Origin: Planctomycetota bacterium
Lineage (GTDB): Bacteria; Planctomycetota; Planctomycetia; Gemmatales; Gemmataceae
DNA length: 64,000 nucleotides
Assembly (NCBI GenBank): GCA_016872605.1
Contig: VGZI01000006.1
Span: forward strand, 1 to 64,000
Direction of reading: 5' to 3'
The notes beneath the pieces were generated by a model. It was not told the DNA's origin. It ran no database searches and worked only from the letters and a program-made list of their open reading frames with translations. The position numbers and the translations under genes are program-made. Positions 25,754 through 33,825 of the stretch are shown here, one piece after another. The stretch's first letter is position 1, and each line of letters starts with the position of its first letter.

Positions 25754-26368
25754 CTAGTAGTGGCGAGTGACGAGTGGAGAGTGGCGAGAGAGGAAGTCCA
25801 ATCTTATTCTCGCCACTCTCCACTCGCACTCGCCACTCTCCACCGGACCAGCGTCCGGCACCGGAATCGCTGGCGGCACGGGAGGGCGAGGCTCCTGCCG
25901 AGCCTTGAAGAAATGCAGAAACCTGGCGTCAACACCCTTTTCATTTGCTGAGATTAAGATGGGATCGCCGACTTTGATTTGCTGCCAAACTGCATCCGGC
26001 GCGAGCTTCTTGCCGCCCACCGTCAGCACTCGAGTTTGGCCATCATACGTCTTGCCCCACTCCAGCAAGTGCAGCGCTATTGGTTTGATGAAGAACTCAT
26101 GCGTGGCCGGAAAGTACTCGGTCCCAACGCGATCGTAGGCGACTCGGCCAGAATCCTTGAAGAATCCAGTCTTCGGATCAAGCACTTGCACGCCGCGCTT
26201 CTCGCGGTAGATGGGCGTTGCCACCGATTCAGTCACAACAATGGCTCCAGCGGCGGTGTCGATCTTGGTCACAAATGCCAGTCGCGGCGGCAATGGCGCA
26301 GCCGATTCCTGGGCTTGGGCGCCACCCGCTGCTACGGTCAGCAAACAGACGACGAGAGCAAATCTCAT
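25754..26368 (-). CDS. Secreted protein, unknown; C-terminal tail encoded by repeats
   Basis: The 204-aa product starts at ATG 26368 with a signal peptide (MRFALVVCLLTVAAGGAQAQ). The body (about 30-150) is beta-rich with SVATPIYREKRGVQVLDPKTG and VLTVGGKKLAPDAVWQQIKVGDPILIS. I do not recognise the family. From about residue 155 the sequence is repeat-derived: QEPRPPVPP comes from the family 4 25-mer, and EWRVARIRLDFLSRHSPLVTRHY from the family 6 repeat. The true protein may therefore have ended near FLHFF before repeat insertion removed its stop. Confidence 0.75.
   Translation of the reverse strand: MRFALVVCLLTVAAGGAQAQESAAPLPPRLAFVTKIDTAAGAIVVTESVATPIYREKRGVQVLDPKTGFFKDSGRVAYDRVGTEYFPATHEFFIKPIALHLLEWGKTYDGQTRVLTVGGKKLAPDAVWQQIKVGDPILISANEKGVDARFLHFFKARQEPRPPVPPAIPVPDAGPVESGECEWRVARIRLDFLSRHSPLVTRHY
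25761..25842. repeat. Inverted repeat, family 6 copy
   Basis: TGGCGAGTGACGAGTGGAGA on the left pairs with TCTCCACTCGCACTCGCCA on the right around the core at 25792-25811. Half of it encodes the end of the gene at 25754. Confidence 0.85.
25880..25904. repeat. Family 4 25-mer, single copy inside coding sequence
   Basis: This is identical to the 25-bp arm at 16479-16503. It lies within the 3' part of the gene at 25754-26368. Confidence 0.9.
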
Positions 26369-26438
26369 GACCTGCGACCTCCCGGTATGGTTCTCCAAGG
26401 AAAAAGACGGGAAACCGCGGTGAAAGGTTTGCCCACCA

Positions 26439-27224
26439 TCACCCCTGAATCCACGGCGCCGGTTTCTTGGCAAAAAATGCTCGCAGCCCCGCCTGGCATT
26501 CTTGGGTCAAACGCGGAGCGGCGCTGGCCTTGGCGGCTTCTTCGATCGACAGCGACTGATGCGAGAATTGCCTCAAGTACTCCTTCGTCTTGGCCAGCGC
26601 CTGCGGCCCACCTTCGGCGCAGGCTTTGGCCATCGCCAGGGCGCGATCAAGCAAGCGGTCGCCCGGCACGACTTCGTTGATCAAACCGACACGTGCCGCC
26701 TCGTTGGCATCGATCAAATCCCCCGACAAAAGCAACCAGCGAGCCGTCCGTTCGCCGACGTGGCGCATGAGATGTGGCATCACCATGGCGGCAACCAGGC
26801 CGCGACGCACCTCCGGATAGCCGAACTTCGCCTCCGGCGCCGCGATCGCCAAATCGCATACCGTGATCAACCCCGCGCCGCCGGCAACCGCGGCGCCTTG
26901 CACCAGAGCGATCGTCGGTTTCGGCATCGCATAGATCTGGTCGTACAGCTTCGCAAGGCGATACGCGTCGTCCCACACAGGCGATTGATCTGGCGGCAAG
27001 TCGATCGACTGCTGCAGTTCGGAGAGGTCCATGCCGGCGCAAAACACCGACCCCGCGGCCGCAAGAACGACGCAGCGAACACCGTCATCGTTTAGCGCCC
27101 GCGTGAACGCTTCTGAGATCGCGTCAATCAGCCCCCGGCTCAGCGCATTGCGCTTGTCCGACCGGTTCAGCGTGATGATCGCTGTCGAACTTTTCACGTT
27201 AAAAAGGATCAGTGAATCGCTCAT
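26439..27224 (-). CDS. Enoyl-CoA hydratase/isomerase family protein
   Basis: The 261-aa crotonase-fold protein likely hydrates or isomerises a CoA ester. The oxyanion-hole segments SVFCAGMDLSEL (near 60-70) and GAAVAGGAGLITVCDLAIAA (near 107-127) are intact, as is PEVRRGLVAAMV. The position of the catalytic Glu of classical hydratases (second Glu after the GGAG segment) is not evident, so the exact reaction is open; carboxylase-linked methylglutaconyl-CoA-type hydratases look similar. ATG 27224 has GGAG seven bases upstream. The AtuA pair lies immediately upstream on the same strand, which suggests one catabolic unit. Confidence 0.9.
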   Translation of the reverse strand: MSDSLILFNVKSSTAIITLNRSDKRNALSRGLIDAISEAFTRALNDDGVRCVVLAAAGSVFCAGMDLSELQQSIDLPPDQSPVWDDAYRLAKLYDQIYAMPKPTIALVQGAAVAGGAGLITVCDLAIAAPEAKFGYPEVRRGLVAAMVMPHLMRHVGERTARWLLLSGDLIDANEAARVGLINEVVPGDRLLDRALAMAKACAEGGPQALAKTKEYLRQFSHQSLSIEEAAKASAAPRLTQECQAGLRAFFAKKPAPWIQG

Positions 27225-27288
27225 GTCGTCTCTCCAATTCACAATGTCACGTGACACCAAATCATGGAGGGAAGTGGTTTCTACCCCG

Positions 27289-27636
27289 TCATGTTGTGAA
27301 TGGCCTTTTCATCGCTTCGATACTCGCGGGCACGCCGATCTCCATTTGCAACAGCGTCAACGCCAGGGTCTTGCCCTGCGTATCGATGCGCAGCGATCGG
27401 CTCGCCCCGCCGGCGAGAATGTCATTCAACAGGAAATTCAGCCCCCATACGTTCGGCGCCTCGAAACGTTGGACTCGGCTCGGCTTCATCGGCGCGAAAT
27501 AAATGGAGACCAACTCGGCCGTCAGGTGGTCGCGCAGCCAATCGTAGCCGGCCTGCGTGTACGCGATGACGGCGATGTTGGCGTGATTCCCCTTGTCGCC
27601 CGATCGGCCATGCGCGATGTCGCTCAATCGGATCAT
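27289..27636 (-). CDS. AtuA-associated small protein (ferredoxin-fold AtuA C-terminal domain)
   Basis: The 115-aa protein has RLSDIAHGRSGDKGNHANIAVIAY at the start and PNVWGLNFLLNDILAGGASRSLRIDTQGK later. This is the pattern of the domain that ends full-length AtuA/DUF1446 proteins, here encoded separately. Its ATG (27636) overlaps the stop of the AtuA gene (ATGA), so translation is coupled and the two probably form one complex. The role in catabolism is inferred from the family only. Confidence 0.88.
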   Translation of the reverse strand: MIRLSDIAHGRSGDKGNHANIAVIAYTQAGYDWLRDHLTAELVSIYFAPMKPSRVQRFEAPNVWGLNFLLNDILAGGASRSLRIDTQGKTLALTLLQMEIGVPASIEAMKRPFTT

Positions 27637-28997
27637 TTCAATATCTCCACCTTGGCCTGTACGACGCTCTTCTCGACAACCGCTGGCCAATACGCGAATA
27701 CTTCGCGTACCGGCGGCCGACCGGTCGTGTACCCGGTCACTCCCGGCGGCCCCGACGTCACGAGCGGAGCGAACTCCTTGGCAAATCGCTCCACGGCTTC
27801 CTTGCGATGATCATGGACGCTCACACGCAGTACGACCTCGGCGAGTTCCCCCCTCACCCCCGGCCCCTCGCCCCCGGTCCGGAGAGGGGAGACGATTCCC
27901 GGAGCACACGCCCCCGCCCCCAGGCATTCGATGTTGCTGCGATCGAAGGTGCAACCGGTGCGCTGCAGCAATGCCTCGCCTGAGATCTTCGCCTTCTCGA
28001 CGGCACCGGGTCCGGCGATCACAAGAGTTCCGCTTGCCATGTAGCCGTCGCGATAGGCGATCGACACCTTATAGGTATCGGTGGCCGGCGTGCCCTTGGC
28101 GTGGCTGACGCGCATGGTACGACCATCGACTGGTTGTACGGCAACGCTCGTGAAGTCGGCAACAACGTCGGGCGTTAGGTATCGCGCCGGATCGCCGACC
28201 TCGTAGAGGAGTTGTTCGATCATTGTCTCGCGAATGACCCCAGGGCCAGCGTCCGATGAGATCGTAAACGCCCCGTCATCGTGGAGGTCAACGAACGGAT
28301 AGCCGATGTCCGCCCAATCGCTAACATCGCGCCAGCTGCACCACAGGCCGCCACAGACCTGGGCGCCGCACTCGATGAGGTGCCCCGCAACGCTCGCCGC
28401 CGATAGGCGATCCCAGGCGTCCGGCGCCCAGCCGAACTCGTGCATCGCCGGGCCAACGGTAAGAGAAGCGTCGGCGACACGCCCGGTGATGACGATGTCC
28501 GCCCCTTGCGCTAGCGCGTCGGCGATCGGCCTGGCGCCAAGATACGCGTTGGCGCTGACGACGCGCGGCCGAATCGTTTGCAGCACTTCGCCGGTGTCGA
28601 GATTGGTGAATGGATGTGCGGGGAGCAGGGCGTCGAGGCAGGGCATTAGGTCGTCCCCCGTCACCACTCCGATCTTCCGAGCCAGCCCCGCTTTTGCCAG
28701 AATGCTCCTGGCCCGGTGGGCGCACGCCAAAGGGTTCATTCCGCCGGCGTTGGTGATAATTTTCAGCTTCGGCTGTTGATGCAGAATCGGCGTCAGTCGT
28801 GCGAGAACATCGAGAAAGTCGCCGGCATAGCCCTTGTCGGGATCGCGCTGTTTTTGCAGTGCAAGGATTGACATCGTCAGTTCGGCAAGGTACTCGAGCG
28901 TAAGGTAATCGAGCTTGCCGCGCTGGGCGAGCCGGATCGGAGCGTCGATGTTGTCGCCCCAGAACCCGCAACCATTGCCGATACGGAGGGTTTTCAT
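27633..28997 (-). CDS. AtuA/DUF1446 family protein with repeat-derived insertion
   Basis: The 454-aa protein begins MKTLRIGNGCGFWGDN and has ITNAGGMNP, VVSANAYLGARPIADAL, ADIVITGRVADASL and GGLWCSW, all characteristic of DUF1446. The family is linked to acyclic terpene and branched acyl-CoA catabolism (atu clusters of Pseudomonas), but the reaction is not established. Residues about 367-382 (VSPLRTGGEGPGVRG) are encoded by a copy of the GC-rich intergenic repeat at 27849-27890 and look like an insertion in a surface loop. Coupled to the small AtuA partner and followed by enoyl-CoA hydratase. Confidence 0.9.
   Translation of the reverse strand: MKTLRIGNGCGFWGDNIDAPIRLAQRGKLDYLTLEYLAELTMSILALQKQRDPDKGYAGDFLDVLARLTPILHQQPKLKIITNAGGMNPLACAHRARSILAKAGLARKIGVVTGDDLMPCLDALLPAHPFTNLDTGEVLQTIRPRVVSANAYLGARPIADALAQGADIVITGRVADASLTVGPAMHEFGWAPDAWDRLSAASVAGHLIECGAQVCGGLWCSWRDVSDWADIGYPFVDLHDDGAFTISSDAGPGVIRETMIEQLLYEVGDPARYLTPDVVADFTSVAVQPVDGRTMRVSHAKGTPATDTYKVSIAYRDGYMASGTLVIAGPGAVEKAKISGEALLQRTGCTFDRSNIECLGAGACAPGIVSPLRTGGEGPGVRGELAEVVLRVSVHDHRKEAVERFAKEFAPLVTSGPPGVTGYTTGRPPVREVFAYWPAVVEKSVVQAKVEILK
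27849..27890. repeat. In-frame copy of family 7 (CCCTCACCCCCGG) inside AtuA
   Basis: The plus strand reads CCCTCACCCCCGGCCCC...GGTCCGGAGAGGGGA. It is closely similar to the intergenic copy at 47589-47627, and it adds about 15 codons without breaking the frame. Confidence 0.8.
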
Positions 28998-29119
28998 TGT
29001 TCCCAGAAAATCTTTTTTACAAAACCATGAACGGTTGAAAGTATGTGCTTTTTGTAATGGCAACGCCGTGGAGCGGCGATGCCGATGAGATGAATGGGCG
29101 CGATTTGAATCTGGCGTAG

Positions 29120-30352
29120 TTACGCCGGCTCGGTAACGGGCTCCGCGACCGCTTTTCCGCCTTGGTCGACAAAAACCCCTTGCCAGCTTCGGGCAACGAC
29201 CGCGAGCACTCCCGCGCAGATCAACGCAGTCGCTGCGAAGGCGAAGAACCCGCCCGCGAATGATCCGGTCTGATCCTTCAGGTAGCCGAGCGCCGTCGGC
29301 AAAAAGAAGCCGCCGATGCCTCCTGCCGCACCGACGACGCCGGTGACGACGCCGATCTCATTCTTGAATCGCAACGGCACGAGTTGAAAGACGGAGCCAT
29401 TGCCCATGCCGAGACACCCCATGCCGAGGAACATCAGCGCGGTGCCGACGTAGAGGTCAGGCAGGCAGCCGAGGCCGAACATGGTGGCGGCGACGCCGAG
29501 AAAGAGGAGAATCAACATGCGGATGCCGCCGAACAGATCGGCCAGGTAGCCGCCGATGGGACGAAGCAGCGATCCTGAGATGACGCACAAAGTCGCGAAG
29601 CCGCCTGCCGCCACAGAGCTAAGGCCGTACTCCACTTTGAAGAAGCTGTTGAGAAAGCTGGCCAGGCCGACGAATCCGCCGAAGGTGACCGAGTAGAAGA
29701 TGCAGAACCACCAGGTGTCCATGGTGCCGAGGACCTTAAAGTAGTCGGAGACGGGCAGCGGCGCGGGCTGCGTCGGGCTGTCCTGAGCGAGGAGAACGTA
29801 GAGAATCAACGTCAGGACGATCGGTATGAGCGCCAGCCCGAAGACGCCCTGCCAACCGATCTCGGGAATCTCGGCAATGCGCGGTGCGAAAAAGGTAGCG
29901 AGCGCCGTGCCGCTGTTGCCCGCGCCGGCGATGCCCATGGCCAAACCTTGATACTGCGGTGGATACCATCGGCTCGCCAGGGGCAACGCCACCGCGAAAC
30001 TGGCGCCGGCGACACCCAGCATCAATCCAACGATCAGAATCTTGTCGAAGCTGTCCGCCCATAGCCAACCCAGCAGCAGCGGAATCACCGTGACTACAAG
30101 CCCGATCGCGCCGGTCACTTTCGCGCCAAAGTGATCGGTCATCATGCCGAGCGCCAACCGCAAGATGGCGCCGCCTAGAAGCGGTACAGCCACGATCAAG
30201 CCGCGCTGCGTTTCGCTCAAGCCGAACTCGGGCACAATCGAGTTGGCGAGCGCACCGATGAGCACCCAGACCATGAAACTGACGTCGAAGTAGAGGAACG
30301 CGGCGAACAGCGTCGGCGTGTGACCGGCCTTGAGAAAATCGCGGAGGTTCAT
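29120..30352 (-). CDS. narK: Nitrate/nitrite transporter, NarK/NNP-type MFS
   Basis: The 410-aa, about 12-TM protein shows the nitrate-signature glycines and asparagine (GAGNSGTALATFFAP near 140-154 and GAAGGIGGFFLPTALG near 345). It opens with FLKAGHTPTLFAAFLYFDVSFMVWVL as NNP transporters do. It probably imports nitrate. It is encoded 76 bp downstream of the nitrate reductase gene on the same strand, consistent with an assimilatory unit. Confidence 0.93.
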   Translation of the reverse strand: MNLRDFLKAGHTPTLFAAFLYFDVSFMVWVLIGALANSIVPEFGLSETQRGLIVAVPLLGGAILRLALGMMTDHFGAKVTGAIGLVVTVIPLLLGWLWADSFDKILIVGLMLGVAGASFAVALPLASRWYPPQYQGLAMGIAGAGNSGTALATFFAPRIAEIPEIGWQGVFGLALIPIVLTLILYVLLAQDSPTQPAPLPVSDYFKVLGTMDTWWFCIFYSVTFGGFVGLASFLNSFFKVEYGLSSVAAGGFATLCVISGSLLRPIGGYLADLFGGIRMLILLFLGVAATMFGLGCLPDLYVGTALMFLGMGCLGMGNGSVFQLVPLRFKNEIGVVTGVVGAAGGIGGFFLPTALGYLKDQTGSFAGGFFAFAATALICAGVLAVVARSWQGVFVDQGGKAVAEPVTEPA

Positions 30353-30428
30353 TCGATCCCCAGGGATTCAGACAACCCATGATCCCTGGAGTTCGCCGCG
30401 CTCACCCCAGGGCATCAAAATTAGCGCA

Positions 30429-32615
30429 TCAGTACCACGTCTCGGCGGGAAGCGAACCCTCCACTTGCGGTTCCGCCTCGTCGGCCATCGGCAACGCGAC
30501 AACGCGCTTCTTGGGCTGGGCGACCTTCTCCAGGCTGACGGCACAGAACTTCAACTCCGGCTGCTTGGCAACCCGGCCGATGGCGCTGATCGTCAGGTAA
30601 TTCGCCGCGTTGCCGTCGCCGAACAGGTCGCCCCAGTGGAAGGGGATGAACACCATACCGGGCGAAACGCCGTCGCGCAATCGCGCGGGAAACTGCACGG
30701 TGCCGCGCCGGCTAGTGATCTGCACGAGATCGTTTTGTTGAATGCTGAGCCGTTCCGCGTCGCGCGGGTTGATCTCGACAAACGGGGCGGGCTCGCGGCG
30801 AACCAGCTTGTCCGCCTTCGCGGTGCGCGTCAGCGTGTGCCAGTGCGAATACAGTCGCCCGGTCGTCAGCACAAACGGGAATTCGTGATCAGGCATCTCG
30901 CGCGGCTCTTTGTGATCGCGAGGCAGGAAGATTGCCTTGCCGTCGGGCGTGGCGAAACGCCGATCAAGATAGCGCCGCTTGCTGCCAGGATGATCAGCAC
31001 TGGGGCAAGGCCATTGGAGTCCGTCGGATTCCTTGAGCCGAGCGCTCGTCATACCGCTCATGTCGCATGGCCGGCCCTTGGTCATCTGGATGAACTCGTC
31101 CCACACTTCCGCGGAGTTGGCGTAATTGAATCCCTTGAAGCCGAGCGTCTGGGCAAAGCGAGCGACGATTTGCCAATCTGGCAGCGCTTCGCCGGGGGGA
31201 TCCCAAAGCTTGGGGCTGAAGCTGACCATGCGTTCGCTGTTGGTGCTGGTCCATTCTTTCTCGCCGAACTGGGCCGCGGGAAGAATGACATCGGCAAGCT
31301 TCGACGTCTCCGTCGGATGATAGGCGTCGTTGACGACGACCAGCTGGGCTTTCGCCATGGCGCGACGAACCTGATGCAAGTCAGGCAAGCTGACGGCCGG
31401 GTTCGTGCCGGCAATCCAGATGGCCTTGAGCTTGCCCTTTTCGAGATCACGGAACATCTCGACCGCGGTCAGTCCCGGTTTGTCGCTGATTGTCCCCGGG
31501 CTACGGCCCCAAAATTCCTCGGCCTCTCGTCGATGGTTCGCATCCTCGACCGTTCGGTAACCAGGAAGCTGGTGCGACAACAAGCCTCCTTCGCGGCCAC
31601 CCATGGCATTGGGTTGTCCGGTAAGCGAAAACGGCCCCGCGCCGGGCTTGCCGATTTGTCCGAGCAACAAGTGCAGGTTGATGAGGCTGTTGTTCTTCCA
31701 CATGCCGACGGTGCTCTGATTTAGCCCCATGCAGTAGAAGCTCAAGAAGCCCTTGGACATCGCCAAGAGCTTGGCGACGCGGTAGACGTCCTCCGCGGGG
31801 ACGCCGGCGGCGGCGCATAGCTCAACCGCATTCTGCTCCAGGAGGAATGTGCGATACTCGTCGAACCCGCGCGAATGGTTGGCGATGAAGTCACGGTCCA
31901 TCGTGCCCAAGTCAAGCAGCATTCGCGCGATTGCGTTCAACAGAGCGATGTCGCCACCGGGCGCGACCGGCAAGTAGATGTCGGCATGAACCGCAGTCGG
32001 CGTGCGGCGCGGGTCGATCACAATGATCTGCTGATGCGGGTTGGCCTTCTTCGAGGCCTTGACACGATCGAACGTCACCGGATGGGCTTCCGCCATGTTG
32101 CTGCCCATGATGACGATCGTGTCGGCCGCGTCGATGTCGTCATAACAGGTCGGCGGACCGTCGCTGCCCAAACTCGTGCGATACCCGGCCACCGCGGCGG
32201 CCATGCACAGTCGGCTATTCGAGTCGGTGTTGTTACAGCCGAGATGGCCTTTGAAAAGCTTGCCGATCAGGTAGACCGTTTCGGTGTCGAGTTGTCCGCT
32301 GCCGTAGAATGCGATGGCATCGGGGCCGTGCGTATTCAGAATGTTGGTGAAGATTTCACGCAGGTACCGAAACGCCGTCGTCCAATCGACCCGGCGAAAA
32401 TCGTCATGCCGGCTCAAGCGAAGCTGGGGTTGGGTAAGACGGTCAGGGGTATGGATGGTTGGGCCAAGCTGGGCACCCTTGGCACAGATGCCGCCAAGGT
32501 TGGCTGCCGCCGAGGCAACGCCGCGAACGCGAATGGCGTCGGTGTCGTCGCGTTCGAACGCCAGCCGACAGCCGACGCCGCAGTATGGGCAGATCGATTC
32601 TCCCAGCATCGACAA
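30429..32615 (-). CDS. narB: Assimilatory nitrate reductase, NarB-type molybdopterin enzyme
   Basis: The 728-aa Mo-bisMGD protein has an N-terminal [4Fe-4S] site (C9, C12, C16, C44) and a Mo-ligand cysteine (C137 in SNSRLCMAAAVAGY). TGRLYSHWHTLTRT lies in the C-terminal cofactor-binding domain. Length and lack of an additional C-terminal iron-sulfur domain fit ferredoxin-dependent NarB rather than the larger NADH-type NasA. The start is TTG 32615 with GAGGA six bases upstream, or ATG 32609, which is within the same frame. It reduces nitrate to nitrite in the cytoplasm. No nitrite reductase or cofactor genes are nearby. Confidence 0.93.
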   Translation of the reverse strand: MSMLGESICPYCGVGCRLAFERDDTDAIRVRGVASAAANLGGICAKGAQLGPTIHTPDRLTQPQLRLSRHDDFRRVDWTTAFRYLREIFTNILNTHGPDAIAFYGSGQLDTETVYLIGKLFKGHLGCNNTDSNSRLCMAAAVAGYRTSLGSDGPPTCYDDIDAADTIVIMGSNMAEAHPVTFDRVKASKKANPHQQIIVIDPRRTPTAVHADIYLPVAPGGDIALLNAIARMLLDLGTMDRDFIANHSRGFDEYRTFLLEQNAVELCAAAGVPAEDVYRVAKLLAMSKGFLSFYCMGLNQSTVGMWKNNSLINLHLLLGQIGKPGAGPFSLTGQPNAMGGREGGLLSHQLPGYRTVEDANHRREAEEFWGRSPGTISDKPGLTAVEMFRDLEKGKLKAIWIAGTNPAVSLPDLHQVRRAMAKAQLVVVNDAYHPTETSKLADVILPAAQFGEKEWTSTNSERMVSFSPKLWDPPGEALPDWQIVARFAQTLGFKGFNYANSAEVWDEFIQMTKGRPCDMSGMTSARLKESDGLQWPCPSADHPGSKRRYLDRRFATPDGKAIFLPRDHKEPREMPDHEFPFVLTTGRLYSHWHTLTRTAKADKLVRREPAPFVEINPRDAERLSIQQNDLVQITSRRGTVQFPARLRDGVSPGMVFIPFHWGDLFGDGNAANYLTISAIGRVAKQPELKFCAVSLEKVAQPKKRVVALPMADEAEPQVEGSLPAETWY

Positions 32616-32929
32616 GCGGATTCCTCAGTCATGGCGCACGGCATCGCCGTACCACCAAAGCGGTGGAATCGGCGTCGCATTTGCGCAGATGTAGGTCAGG
32701 TGGGAGAGACCGCAGGACCCGGTTTGGTATACGAATGCAACTTCCATGCCGCGCGTCCATGCGAAAGCCAGTCGTGACGAAACACATGAGAGCATCATGA
32801 GTTGTGGCGATGCCTTCGAAGCGGCAACGCCATTTTCGAAGACGAAGTTGCCTGTAAGCGCGGCAGGTCGTGTCGAATCGCAGGGCTGTTTTCCGTGTCC
32901 CACGATTTCAACGCGCGTCTTCGTTCACG
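32616..32929. other. Intergenic region upstream of narB
   Basis: These 314 bases separate narB from the NRDE gene, both on the minus strand. I see no convincing gene, hairpin or riboswitch. The narB promoter should lie here. Confidence 0.4.
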
Positions 32930-33676
32930 TCAGAAACGTGCCCGGCGAACGACCCGGTCTAATGACGTCAGGATTGCGTTCGTTGGTTGATCAGGTGCTT
33001 CGGCATGATAGATCATGCGCGCCTCGCGCGTGTCGATCTCTACGATTGTCAGGCTCACCGTTCGGGCATCCGAGCGGCGCATGCAGACGCTCAGTTCCGG
33101 CTGATCAGGCCAGGTGTGCCGATGGTACTCGTCCTGCCGCTGGCGGCGGTCAAGGCCCGAGGTGAACCAGCCTTCGAAGAGCTTGCGGCGAGGCGAATCG
33201 ACGACCGCGTCACCGAGGCCAGAGGATGTAAACATCACCGGCGCACTCAGGTCGCTCGGCGGCGTGCGAATCAAGTCGCTGCGATTGCAATAGACATTGG
33301 CGATGCGCCGTTCGTCCACCATCACGAGCCGAAAGCCGGCATAAGTGTCGGCTTTCAGCGTGTCCGTGCGTGCGTACGCTTCCTCCAGCGTCGCCGCCGA
33401 GACAAGGTCGGGGATGATCGTTCCTCGACTGCGCTTCGGTGTCGGCACATTGGTCGGCCTGGGGAGAGGGTTCGCGTTGAGAATCGTGAAGACGAGACCG
33501 ACATCGTTGACGGCAATCCACGAGCCTCCTGAAAGTGGATCGATCGGCATGATGGCGCGGCGATCGCCGATCGTCACGATGCGAGGATGTAGCGCAGCGG
33601 GACGCGCGCGCGACTCATCGCGATTGCATGCCAGACGAACGCCCGATTCCCGTGGAATGATTGTGACGGTGCACAT
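32930..33676 (-). CDS. NRDE family protein (TANGO2-like)
   Basis: The 248-aa protein starts MCTVTII with the conserved Cys2 and carries the name-giving motif in ACNRDESRARPA (residues 16-27). GGSWIAVNDVGLVFTILN follows. This is the NRDE/TANGO2 family; eukaryotic TANGO2 affects lipid and heme handling, and bacterial members are uncharacterised. Cys2 is compatible with an Ntn-hydrolase-like fold after Met removal. The C terminus is shorter than some members. It is transcribed upstream of narB but separated by 314 bp, so a functional link is uncertain. Confidence 0.88.
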   Translation of the reverse strand: MCTVTIIPRESGVRLACNRDESRARPAALHPRIVTIGDRRAIMPIDPLSGGSWIAVNDVGLVFTILNANPLPRPTNVPTPKRSRGTIIPDLVSAATLEEAYARTDTLKADTYAGFRLVMVDERRIANVYCNRSDLIRTPPSDLSAPVMFTSSGLGDAVVDSPRRKLFEGWFTSGLDRRQRQDEYHRHTWPDQPELSVCMRRSDARTVSLTIVEIDTREARMIYHAEAPDQPTNAILTSLDRVVRRARF

Positions 33677-33693
33677 GATGTTGGCCCGAGCTA

Positions 33694-33743
33694 GCCCGTA
33701 GCGAAAGCGACGGGCAGCGTAGCCCGTCGCTCGCGCTCCGGGC
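33694..33743. repeat. Inverted repeat (GCCCGTAGCGAAAGCGACGGGC)
   Basis: Two 22-nt arms with about three mismatches flank a short AGCGTA spacer in the divergent gap between the NRDE gene and the gene at 33826. Confidence 0.75.
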
Positions 33744-33825
33744 CGAAGGTTCGTTTTGTGAAACCCGCGGACCGCGCGTCAAGTAAATCAGGTATCAAAC
33801 GACTCAACACCCGCGGGGAATCGTC

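Noticed and set aside
25588-25905. CRISPR array
   Set aside because: The repeats are inverted, unequal and without regular spacers, and there are no cas genes.
32625-32903. Small ORF upstream of narB on the minus strand
   Set aside because: It has no RBS, motif or conserved pattern and overlaps the likely narB promoter region.
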